Below are positions 50,734-58,499 of a stretch of 64,000 nt of DNA, piece after piece. The DNA comes from Desulfonema magnum. GTDB lineage: Bacteria; Desulfobacterota; Desulfobacteria; Desulfobacterales; 4be13. The stretch spans positions 2,976,001 to 3,040,000 of the forward strand of contig NZ_CP061800.1 of NCBI RefSeq assembly GCF_017377395.1. Reading direction: 5' to 3'. The first letter of the stretch is position 1, and each line of letters begins with the position of its first letter. The notes beneath the pieces were generated by a model. The model saw nothing but the letters and a program-made list of their open reading frames with translations, was not told the DNA's origin and made no database searches. The position numbers and the translations under genes were made by a program.

Positions 50734-52167
50734 GTGGAACAAACACAGCAAAAACTAACAAATATTCAACCTGCTCGCCAAAAACCGGCAGGTGTTCAGC
50801 CCCAGGCAGCCAATACGATCCTGGCGCGGCTGATTCATCTGTCAGTGGCCGCACTGGGAGCTGAATCCCCTGACAAAGCAGGTAATCTCATAGTCAACCA
50901 GATTCACACCCTGGTAAAAACAGACAGAGCCATGCTTGTTCCCGTGAAGGGAAAAAAAAGAATATTCTGTATTTCCGGCGATATGGAAGTCTGCAAAGGT
51001 GAGGATCATCCCTATTCCCAAGCCGTGCATGAGATCAGAAAAAATTTTCGCAAAGAACGCACCCCCCAGGTCATCACCCGGGAAAATCTGCCGTCCGAGG
51101 TGAACGCGCCCAATGCCCGGAAAGTCCTTGAAGCAGTGGGAGGGACCAATATCCTGTGGTTCCCCCTGCTGATGGCGGGAAATCAGGATAGCGGCTTTGC
51201 CCTGTGGCTGGAACGATGGAACAGCAAACCGTGGGCTCCGGAGGAAATCAAACTTCTCTCTCATGGAGCCATGTTTTTCGGGCATGCCCTGAGTGATCCG
51301 CGCTCAAAGCGTGCAGATTCTGAATCCAAAAAGAATAAATGGTGGAAAAAGCTGTTGTCATTTCCGGTCTTTATCTTGCTGATCAGTCTGATTCCCATGA
51401 ATGCCCGCATCTCCACACCGGTTGAGGTGATTCCGGACAAGCCTTATTATGTGTTTGCGCCGTTTGACGGCATCATGGAGGAATTGGAGGTCCAGCCCGG
51501 GGAACAGGTGAAAAAAGGGGACACGCTTTTTCGATACGACACCCGTGTCCTGGAAAAACAGATGGAAGAGGCCCGCCGCGGCGTGGTTGTGGCCCGGGCT
51601 GAATTGGCCCGTCTGGAAGGTGCGGCTTATGACGATAAAGATGCCAGAGCCAGGATTCCCGTACAGAAACTTGAAGTGGAGCGGGCACAGGCAGAAGTGA
51701 GGTTTTTACAAAGCCAGTTGGAGCTTTCCGAAGTCAAATCCGGTAACAACGGGGTGGTGGTTCTGGATGATCCTGACACATTAATCGGTGCCCCGCTTCA
51801 GACAGGACAGATGGTGTTGCGCGTGGCTGATCCTGAACGCACAAAGCTCAGGCTGGAAGTGCCTGTGACAGATGCCGGGATATTTAAGGAAGGTGATCCT
51901 GTTTTTGCCCGGATGGATGCTGATCCTTTGGAATCCTTTCCTGCCCGGGTAAAGTGGATCGGATTTGATGTCACGGTTTCATCAGAAGAAAAGAAAACGC
52001 CCGTTCCCTCGGTGCTGGTGGAAGCAGTATGGGAAGGAAAGCCGCCTGTTATTCCTGGTCAGCGGGGAAGGGCCAGCATCCACGGGAAAAAAACTGTGCT
52101 TGGCATGGTGTGGTTCAGAAGAGCGCTGACAAGATGGCGGAATCGATTTGGAATGCTGGGAATATGA
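50734..52167 (+). CDS. GAF-domain protein fused to a HlyD-like adaptor
   Basis: 477 residues. GTG 50734 is preferred because GGAGGT lies 9 nt upstream; a TTG at 50692 is also open. Residues about 25-190 form a GAF-like sensor (LGAESPDKAGNLIVNQIHTL, ILWFPLLMAGNQDSGFALWL). A single membrane span follows (about 205-222, LLSFPVFILLISLIPM), then a periplasmic adaptor with lipoyl motif FAPFDGIMEELEVQPGEQV, a coiled coil (270-330) and a beta-barrel. The order puts the GAF domain in the cytoplasm and the adaptor in the periplasm, so ligand sensing could gate export. The ligand is unknown. It is probably a partner of the M50-HlyD and HlyD proteins. Confidence 0.85.
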   Translation: MEQTQQKLTNIQPARQKPAGVQPQAANTILARLIHLSVAALGAESPDKAGNLIVNQIHTLVKTDRAMLVPVKGKKRIFCISGDMEVCKGEDHPYSQAVHEIRKNFRKERTPQVITRENLPSEVNAPNARKVLEAVGGTNILWFPLLMAGNQDSGFALWLERWNSKPWAPEEIKLLSHGAMFFGHALSDPRSKRADSESKKNKWWKKLLSFPVFILLISLIPMNARISTPVEVIPDKPYYVFAPFDGIMEELEVQPGEQVKKGDTLFRYDTRVLEKQMEEARRGVVVARAELARLEGAAYDDKDARARIPVQKLEVERAQAEVRFLQSQLELSEVKSGNNGVVVLDDPDTLIGAPLQTGQMVLRVADPERTKLRLEVPVTDAGIFKEGDPVFARMDADPLESFPARVKWIGFDVTVSSEEKKTPVPSVLVEAVWEGKPPVIPGQRGRASIHGKKTVLGMVWFRRALTRWRNRFGMLGI

Positions 52168-52195
52168 TAATTGATAATTGATAATTTCACTTTTT

Positions 52196-52960
52196 TTAGC
52201 CCCGTAGGGGCGGCATATTTTTAGCCCGCCGGACAGTGTGTGTTTTTTTTAGCCCCGTAGGGGCGACATATTTGTAGCGACCCGTCGTACAGCGTATAAT
52301 TTAGCCCCGTAGGGGCGACATATTTTTAGCCCGCCGGACAGTGTGTGTTTTTTTTAGCCCCGTAGGGGCGACATATTTGTAGCGACCCGTCGTACAGCGT
52401 ATAATTTAGCCCCGTAGGGGCGACATATTTGTAGCCCGCCGGACAGTGTGTGTTTTTTTTAGCCCCGTAGGGGCGACATATTTGTAGCGACCCGTCGTAC
52501 AGCGTATAATTTAGCCCCGTAGGGGCGACATATTTGTAGCCCGCCGGACAGTGTGTGTTTTTTTTAGCCCCGTAGGGGCGACATATTTGTAGCGACCCGT
52601 CGTACAGCGTATAATTTAGCCCCGTAGGGGCGACATATTTGTAGCCCGCCGGACAGTGTGTGTTTTTTTTAGCCCCGTAGGGGCGACATATTTGTAGCGA
52701 CCCGTCGTACAGCGTATAATTTAGCCCCGTAGGGGCGACATATTTGTAGCGACCCGTCGTACAGCGTATAATTTAGCCCCGTAGGGGCGACATATTTGTA
52801 GCCCGCCGGACAGTGTGTGTTTTTTTTAGCCCCGTAGGGGCGACATATTTGTAGCGACCCGTCGTACAGCGTATAATTTAGCCCCGTAGGGGCGACATAT
52901 TTGTAGCCCGCCGGACAGTGTGTGTTTTTTTTAGCCCCGTAGGGGCGGCATGTTTGTAGC
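52196..52960. repeat. Alternating two-type tandem array, about 15 units
   Basis: Two roughly 50-bp unit types mostly alternate. Both begin agccccgtaggggcgacata followed by tttgtagc. One continues with gacccgtcgtacagcgtata, the other with ccgccggacagtgtgtgttt. The ccccgtagggg core is a small hairpin related to the core of the other arrays. Near-identity of copies indicates recent expansion as a higher-order pair. No ORF is supported. The array abuts the start of the next gene by only a few bases. Confidence 0.9.
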
Positions 52961-52969
52961 CCTCCGGAA

Positions 52970-54132
52970 ATGGAAAATCAAAAAATGATATTTGATGAAG
53001 CAGATATCCTGGAATTCATCCGCCAGGGTGAAAACACATCGGTGGAATTCAAAGAAAAGGAATCACGGGCAGAAAGTATCGCTAAGGAGATAGTCGCTTT
53101 TGCAAACAAAGATGGCGGTTCCCTTGTTTTGGGCGTTGCTGATGACGGAACAATTTCAGGCATATCTGAAGATAAAAATTATGAGGAATGGATTGCAAAT
53201 ATCGCAAGAAACAATGTTATTCCTGCCATTTGCACTGAGTTTTCTCTGGTCTCTGTTGGTGAAAAAAAAGTTGCTGTCATTACCGTGCCAAAAGGAAAAG
53301 ACAAACCTTATCAGACAACAGAGGGTAAATATCTTATCCGTGTGGGAACGACAAATCGGGTTGCAACACAGCCGGAACTTTTACGATTGTTTCAGGCATC
53401 AGGCGCTTTTCATTATGACCTGACGCCTGTTCGTAATACTGGCATAAAAGACCTGAATATGACAAAGCTGGATAATTATTTCCAGCGTTATCATTTTGAT
53501 TTTTCTCAAGAAAATGAAGAGCAAAAGAAAAATTTTTTGCAAAATACGGATATTCTGGCTGTCAACGGCGAAGGGGCTTGCTGATTTTCGGTATGAATCC
53601 TTCCAGATATCTGCCTCAGAATGGGATTTCATTTGCCTGTTTTCGGGGAAAAACCCTGGATGAAGAACTGATTGACAAACAACATATTGATGGAAATCTG
53701 GATTATCAGGTAGATATGGGGACTGCTGTGATAAAGAATCACTTGCCGGTCCCTTCTGTAATTCGGGGGACAAAGCGGGAAAATACAAAATATATTTATC
53801 CTGACAAAGTTTTTCGGGAACTTTTGACAAATGCTGTGGTTCATCGAAATTATGCTATTGCCGGATCAAAAACCCGGGTTTTTCTCTTTGAAGACCGGCT
53901 GGAGGTTATCAGTCCGGGACGGCTTCCCAATACAGTGACCATTGAAAAATTGCGTTTTGGTGTCTCTTACGCAGTCAATCCGATTCTGGTCAAATTTATG
54001 GAAAACTTACGCTATATTGATCAGTTGGGCCGGGGCCTTCCGATGGTCTGTCACGAGGCCGTGAACAATGGTAAAAACGTGCAGTTTAAAGAAATCGGGG
54101 AAGAATTCAAAGTGATACTGGAAACTCAGTAG
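52970..54132 (+). pseudogene. AlbA_2/Schlafen-type DNA-binding plus GHKL-ATPase protein, frameshifted
   Basis: The first frame (52970-53584) has the AlbA_2 pattern NTSVEFKEKE, IAKEIVAFANKDGGSLVLGV and VTVPKGKDKPYQ-like strands. The second (to 54132) has the GHKL-like C-terminus FRELLTNAVVHRNYAIAG, LEVISPGRLPN and GRGLPMVCHEA. The junction reads LAVNGEG then, in the other frame, GLLIFGMNPSRYL. Relatives read through NGEATxxGLLIFG, so a small deletion (about 7 or 10 nt) near 53570 probably broke the gene. These proteins are usually annotated as transcriptional regulators or RecG-like ATP-binding proteins, with unclear function. A real two-protein arrangement is unlikely because the second frame lacks a start with a ribosome site. 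Confidence 0.8.
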
Positions 54133-54190
54133 CAGCCTATTGAACAGTGTGTGTTTAGCCCGGCCGCATGTTTTGCATGTTTGTAGCATT

Positions 54191-54255
54191 TGACACCTGA
54201 CACCTGACACCTGACACCTAACACCCTAACACCTAACACCTAACACCTAACACCC
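54191..54255. repeat. Heptanucleotide repeat directly upstream of the glycosyltransferase gene
   Basis: About nine units: tgacacc four times, one taacaccc, then taacacc four times. The tract ends 10 bp before the ATG at 54266 and replaces a normal ribosome site, since none is visible. Copy-number change here would alter the leader and spacing of the gene. Confidence 0.85.
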
Positions 54256-54265
54256 AACTTTTCTT

Positions 54266-56779
54266 ATGGATATAAATCAATTAGAATCTCTTGTGAATAC
54301 TTACCTGCAATCTCAGCCTGAGACCATGCAGGAGACAGTGCCGGTCCTGGAAACGGAACGCAGATCCTTGGCAGAAGCCTTTCTTGACACCGCAGATACA
54401 GACGTAAAAGAGCAGTACCAAGGTCAGAATGGGAAACGATTTCACCTGCTGCGTCGGGCGGATTTGCAGGATATGCCCCGGGACGCGGCCGGAGAGCAGC
54501 TAACAGCCCGTATTCTGCAAAAATGGGACCAGGACAAAACCGCTGGCACGCTGCTCGCTGCCATGCTCATGCTTCAGCCCCGTGAACTTCCCCTGCCCGG
54601 GCATTTTACAGACATTGCGGACTGGCTGCGCCAGGCTTATGCGGATTTTCTGCTGACTGCCCCGGGTGTGTTCAGCCGCATCGGGGAAGCAGATCAGTTT
54701 GCTGTCTTTTTTGCCGCGATGGTGGACTTGTTCCATCGCTCCCTGGTATCTGACACGCGTTTTGCCGGTGCTGATGAAATTCGTACTCTCTTTGTCAATA
54801 AAGCGAATTTTATCCAGTTTTATTTTAATGAGAAAAACCTTTGCAGGACCTATCGTCAGCGTGCGGAAATCATGGAATCCTGGGCCTTGTCCCAAAATGC
54901 CCCGCTTGCCCATCTTTTTCCGCTCAGACCCAGGAACCCGAAAATAAAGGTGGGTATTCTTTCAGCGCACTTCACGCCTCAGACGGAAATTTATCTGATG
55001 CTTTCCTATTTTGATAAGCTTCCAAAAGAGGCATGTTCAGTGACCCTCTATTCCATGCGCCGAACAGAGCATCCGCTTGAGGAATACTGCCGGACCCGTG
55101 TGGATAATTTTGTCCTTCTTCCGGAAGGGGCCTATCCCCAGCAGGTGGATCGCATCCGGGCCGATGACCTTGATGTTCTTCTGATCGGAACAAATACATC
55201 GGCTGTCACGAATCCGATTGCCATCATGGCTTTGTTCCGCATGGCCAGGACCCATGTAATTGTTGAGAACTCACCGGTTTCAACCGGATTTACTCACACA
55301 GATTACTACCTCTCATCCACCTTCAACGAGCCGGATGAGGACGCACATGAACATTATACAGAGGAACTGTATCGTGTTCCCGGAATGCTCAATTATTACG
55401 CGTATCATTTTGACAAAGACCCGCGCACAATAAGCATCACGCGCGCCCAACTGGGAATTCCGGAGGATGCGGTGGTTTATTTTTCCGGAGCCAATTTTTT
55501 TAAAATTCTGCCTGATCTTTCTAATGTGTGGTCGTGGATATTCAGTCAGGTTCAGAACAGTTATCTGGTGCTGATGCCTTTTAATCCGAACTGGACCAAG
55601 CGTTATCTGTCCATTCCTTTTATCAACCGTGTCCGCACACAAATGGCACAGGCAGGTGTGGATTTCAACACCCGGGTTCGGATTCTCAACCGGGTTCCGA
55701 CCCGTGCGGATGTTCATGCGGTCATGGAGTTGTGCGATGTGTATCTGGACAGCTTTCCCTATGCGGGCGCGTGTTCCCTGATTGATCCCCTGACAGTGGG
55801 GCTTCCCATTGTCTGCCGGGAGAGTAAGACCATGCGGGGAAGCCTCGCTGCTGCCATGCTCAGAGGGGCCGGGCTTGAGGAGATGATTGCCAGAGACTCA
55901 GGAGCGTATGTGGAACGGGCTGTTGCGCTGGGACGGGATTCAGCACTGCGTGAACGCACCCGACGCAGTATCAGCGATGCTGTTTCCCGTTATAACCCCT
56001 TTTTTGACACGGCTGCCTGCGGTGTCAAGATTGCTGCCGCGTTTACGGAGATGGTGGAACGCCGACATCGTGATGAGATGCGCCTGCTTCAGCAGGAGCC
56101 GGATCGTTTAAAGGATATTATTGAAATGCTTTGCACCCGGCTGACCAGGACCGGCAATCGTTTTTTTCGGAATCTTGCTGGTACGGAATTGGCCCGGGTG
56201 CTGCTTGTTCCCTATTTTCAATCATTGACAAACAATACTGGCCCTCGGCATCTGATTGATCTCGGGGCAGGTTCAGGGCAGTTTGTAATTCCGTTCCTCA
56301 ATACTGGCTGGCGTGCGGATTTATTCGAGCCGAATCCGGCATATCAGGCCCAACTCAGTTCCCTCGCGCAGCAACTCCCCGGACGGGTGCGGCTGCTTCC
56401 GAAACCGGAACCAGACCATAGTTTGAATCGTGCAGACCTTTTCAGAATCGGAATCGGGAAAGAACAGGATTTCAGTGCGCTGATGAACCACGATTTAGAC
56501 CGTCTGTCCCCTCAGATAGTTATGACTAAAATCGGAAACCAGGAACCTGCCCCAGTTTCAAGTTTCAAGTTTCAAGTTTCAACTTATACCTCGCTTGTTT
56601 TCAGCTATGACGATGAACATCGGCTGGCAGACTTTGGTTTTGGTGAGAGATTCACCCTGCAAAATATCAAGTCAGGGAATATTCTTTTTTTCCACAAAAA
56701 TGACACCATTTTTCTTGTAACCCTGATCCGCCTGCTGCAAAGCTTTTTACCTGCACAGGAGCGGGGGGGGGGAAATTGA
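54266..56779 (+). CDS. GT41 (HMW1C/SPINDLY-type) glycosyltransferase with C-terminal methyltransferase-like domain
   Basis: 837 residues. The N-terminal ~220 are helical. Residues 224-610 match the OGT-like catalytic region of GT41: KIKVGILSAHFTPQTEIYL, VIVENSPVSTGFTHTDYYLS, VYFSGANFFKILPDL and DVYLDSFPYAGACSLIDPLTVGLP. From about 660 a SAM-dependent methyltransferase-like domain begins (HLIDLGAGSGQFVIPF, DLFEPNP) and continues in an FkbM-like way, with the usual KID-E motif degenerate. HMW1C, of this family, glycosylates an adhesin in the cytoplasm before export; by analogy this enzyme may glycosylate the giant surface protein. Four agttta-type heptamers lie inside the coding sequence (56554-56581), and a run of ten G near the stop could make it phase-variable. 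Confidence 0.88.
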   Translation: MDINQLESLVNTYLQSQPETMQETVPVLETERRSLAEAFLDTADTDVKEQYQGQNGKRFHLLRRADLQDMPRDAAGEQLTARILQKWDQDKTAGTLLAAMLMLQPRELPLPGHFTDIADWLRQAYADFLLTAPGVFSRIGEADQFAVFFAAMVDLFHRSLVSDTRFAGADEIRTLFVNKANFIQFYFNEKNLCRTYRQRAEIMESWALSQNAPLAHLFPLRPRNPKIKVGILSAHFTPQTEIYLMLSYFDKLPKEACSVTLYSMRRTEHPLEEYCRTRVDNFVLLPEGAYPQQVDRIRADDLDVLLIGTNTSAVTNPIAIMALFRMARTHVIVENSPVSTGFTHTDYYLSSTFNEPDEDAHEHYTEELYRVPGMLNYYAYHFDKDPRTISITRAQLGIPEDAVVYFSGANFFKILPDLSNVWSWIFSQVQNSYLVLMPFNPNWTKRYLSIPFINRVRTQMAQAGVDFNTRVRILNRVPTRADVHAVMELCDVYLDSFPYAGACSLIDPLTVGLPIVCRESKTMRGSLAAAMLRGAGLEEMIARDSGAYVERAVALGRDSALRERTRRSISDAVSRYNPFFDTAACGVKIAAAFTEMVERRHRDEMRLLQQEPDRLKDIIEMLCTRLTRTGNRFFRNLAGTELARVLLVPYFQSLTNNTGPRHLIDLGAGSGQFVIPFLNTGWRADLFEPNPAYQAQLSSLAQQLPGRVRLLPKPEPDHSLNRADLFRIGIGKEQDFSALMNHDLDRLSPQIVMTKIGNQEPAPVSSFKFQVSTYTSLVFSYDDEHRLADFGFGERFTLQNIKSGNILFFHKNDTIFLVTLIRLLQSFLPAQERGGGN
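56554..56581. repeat. In-frame-breaking heptamer repeat inside the glycosyltransferase gene
   Basis: agtttca repeated four times within coding sequence, read as SSFKFQVS near residue 765. Because the unit is 7 bp, gain or loss of one copy shifts the frame and would remove the last ~65 residues. The same heptamer recurs at 58447-58474 in front of the metallohydrolase gene. Confidence 0.85.
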
Positions 56780-56838
56780 AAATTGAAAATTGAAAATTGA
56801 AAATTGAAAATTGAAAATTGAAAATTGAAAATTGAAAA
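56763..56838. repeat. G10 tract followed by heptamer repeat at the glycosyltransferase 3' end
   Basis: Ten consecutive G (56763-56772) encode the terminal glycines and run straight into about nine copies of aaaattg, which supply the TGA stop. Each frame meets a TGA within 21 bp of the heptamer tract, so slippage would change only a few C-terminal residues. Confidence 0.8.
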
Positions 56839-57854
56839 TTGTAGATCCGAGTCCCGCAGGGACGGCATATTTGTAGCAGCTCGATGATCAAGTTTTTTTC
56901 AGTCATTCGATGATCAAATTTTTTTCAGTCATTCCTGCGAAAGCAGGAATCCACAGCTTTCGGAAGGGTGGCATCGGCCAAAAACGGATTCCTGCTTTCG
57001 CAGGAATGACAAGGCTTCCTGGTCGAACCAGGTCAAAAACCTGATCATCGGGTGAGAAGAGGGGATTATGGAAGCAATGATATGCTCCGTGTTTCCGAGT
57101 CCCGCAGGGACGGCATATTTGTAGCATAAAGAAAGCCCTGCCGTCTTCCGAGTCCTGTAGGGACGGCATGTTTGTAGCATAAAGAGAGTCCGGCCGTCTT
57201 CCGAGTCCTGTAAGGACGGCATGTTTGTAGTATAAAGAAAGCCCTGCCGTCTTCCGAGTCCTGTAGGGACGGCATGTTTGTAGTATAAAGAAAGCCCTGC
57301 CGTCTTCCGAGTCCTGTAAGGACGGCATGTTTGTAGCATAAAGAGAGTCCGGCCGTCTTCCGAGTCCCGATAGGGACGGCATATTTGTAGCAGCTCGATG
57401 ATCAAATTTTTTTCAATCATTCGATGATCAAATTTTTTTTAGTCATTCCTGCGAAAGCAGGAATCCACAGCTTTCGGAAGGGTGGCATCGGCCAAAAACG
57501 GATTCCTGCCTTCGCAGGAATGACAAGGCTTCCTGGTCGAACCAGGTCAAAAACCTGATCATCGGGTGAGAAGAGGGGATTATGGAAGCAATGATATGCT
57601 CCGTGTTTCCGAGTCCCGCAGGGACGGCATATTTGTAGCATAAAGAGAGTCCGGCTGTCTTCCGAGTCCTGTAGGGACGGCATGTTTGTAGCATAAAGAA
57701 AGCCCTGCCGTCTTCCGAGTCCTGTAGGGACGGCATGTTTGTAGCATAAAGAGAGTCCGGCCGTCTTCCGAGTCCTGTAAGGACGGCATGTTTGTAGTAT
57801 AAAGAAAGCCCTGCCGTCTTCCGAGTCCCGATAGGGACGGCATATTTGTAGCAG
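56839..57854. repeat. Composite array of ~53-bp hairpin units and family A elements
   Basis: Units of about 53 bp (core gtcctgtagggacggcatgt, then ttgtagcataaagaaagccc) occur in two blocks, about 57100-57390 and 57620-57850, separated by family A-like elements at 56880-57051 and 57394-57565. The element plus following array forms a duplication of about 514 bp. Each duplicate begins with gaagaggggattatggaagc, a copy of the translation start of the next gene at 58016. Long minus-strand frames through the units are not protein-like. Confidence 0.85.
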
Positions 57855-58000
57855 CTCGATGATCAAATTTTTTTCAATCATTCGATGATCAAATTTTTTT
57901 TAGTCATTCCTGCGAAAGCAGGAATCCACGGCTTTCGGAAGGGTGGCATCGGCCAAAAACGGATTCCTGGTCGAACCAGGTCAAAAACCTGATCATCGGG
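57855..58000. mobile_element. Family A-like element adjoining the DUF29-like gene
   Basis: Starts ctcgatgatcaaattttttt and ends ctgatcatcggg, with one attcctgcgaaagcaggaat palindrome; the second arm is shortened compared with the two upstream copies. It ends 16 bp before the ATG of the DUF29-like gene, so it supplies the upstream sequence including near its ribosome site. Confidence 0.65.
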
Positions 58001-58015
58001 TGAAAAGAGGGGATT

Positions 58016-58444
58016 ATGGAAGAACTATTTGAATTAAAAAGCTATATCGAGCAGAGACGTTATCCGGAGGCGCTGTCTCTGATTGAGGAGATGGAGGAGA
58101 TGAGCAGAGATGATAAAATTAATAAAATTGGCAGCTTTATAGAAATTTTTCTTCTTCATCTCATTAAAAAACATGCTGAAAAGCGTACCACCCGTTCATG
58201 GGAAGTTTCAATGAAAAACGCTCTGGATAACATTGAAGATGTCAATAAGCGAAGAAAAGCAGGGGGATATTATCTTAATCAGGAAGAATTAGAGGCAATT
58301 ATAGACAGAAGATATCAAAGGGCAATGAGGCGGGCATCGCTTGAAGCGTTTGAGGGACAATTTGATGAATCAGAACTCGCGAAAAAAGTAGATGAGAATC
58401 AAATCAAGAAAGAGGCCCTGCAATCAGTGATCAGTGGTCAGTGA
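58016..58444 (+). CDS. DUF29-like protein
   Basis: 142 residues, ATG with GAGGGG 6 nt upstream. The pattern EALSLIEEMEEMSRDDKINKIGSF followed by LLHLIKKHAEKRTTRSWE matches the DUF29 family (IEEIEDMG, LLMHLLKW, RSRSW), whose function is unknown. The rest is helical and charged, ending EAFEGQFDESELAKKV. A second copy of that C-terminal motif survives as a fragment at 60716-60853, so paralogues existed here. Upstream repeats contain copies of its start region. DUF29 genes are often multicopy in repeat-rich genomes, and a mobile or accessory role is possible but unproven. Confidence 0.7.
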   Translation: MEELFELKSYIEQRRYPEALSLIEEMEEMSRDDKINKIGSFIEIFLLHLIKKHAEKRTTRSWEVSMKNALDNIEDVNKRRKAGGYYLNQEELEAIIDRRYQRAMRRASLEAFEGQFDESELAKKVDENQIKKEALQSVISGQ

Positions 58445-58499
58445 ATCAGTTTCAAGTTTCGAGTTTCAAGTTTCTAATTTACTGGCAGAGGTTATAAAA

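Noticed and set aside
49180..50751. Three long minus-strand frames (about 430-520 codons) through the 52-bp array, giving repeats such as NMPSLRDSETRAC
   Set aside because: The 52-bp unit has no stop on the minus strand and cycles through all three frames, so each frame yields the same 52-residue pattern. There is no ribosome site or family match, and the same happens in the other arrays.
49375..52960. CRISPR arrays
   Set aside because: Units of about 50 bp are near-identical along their whole length with no unique spacers, and no cas genes are present.
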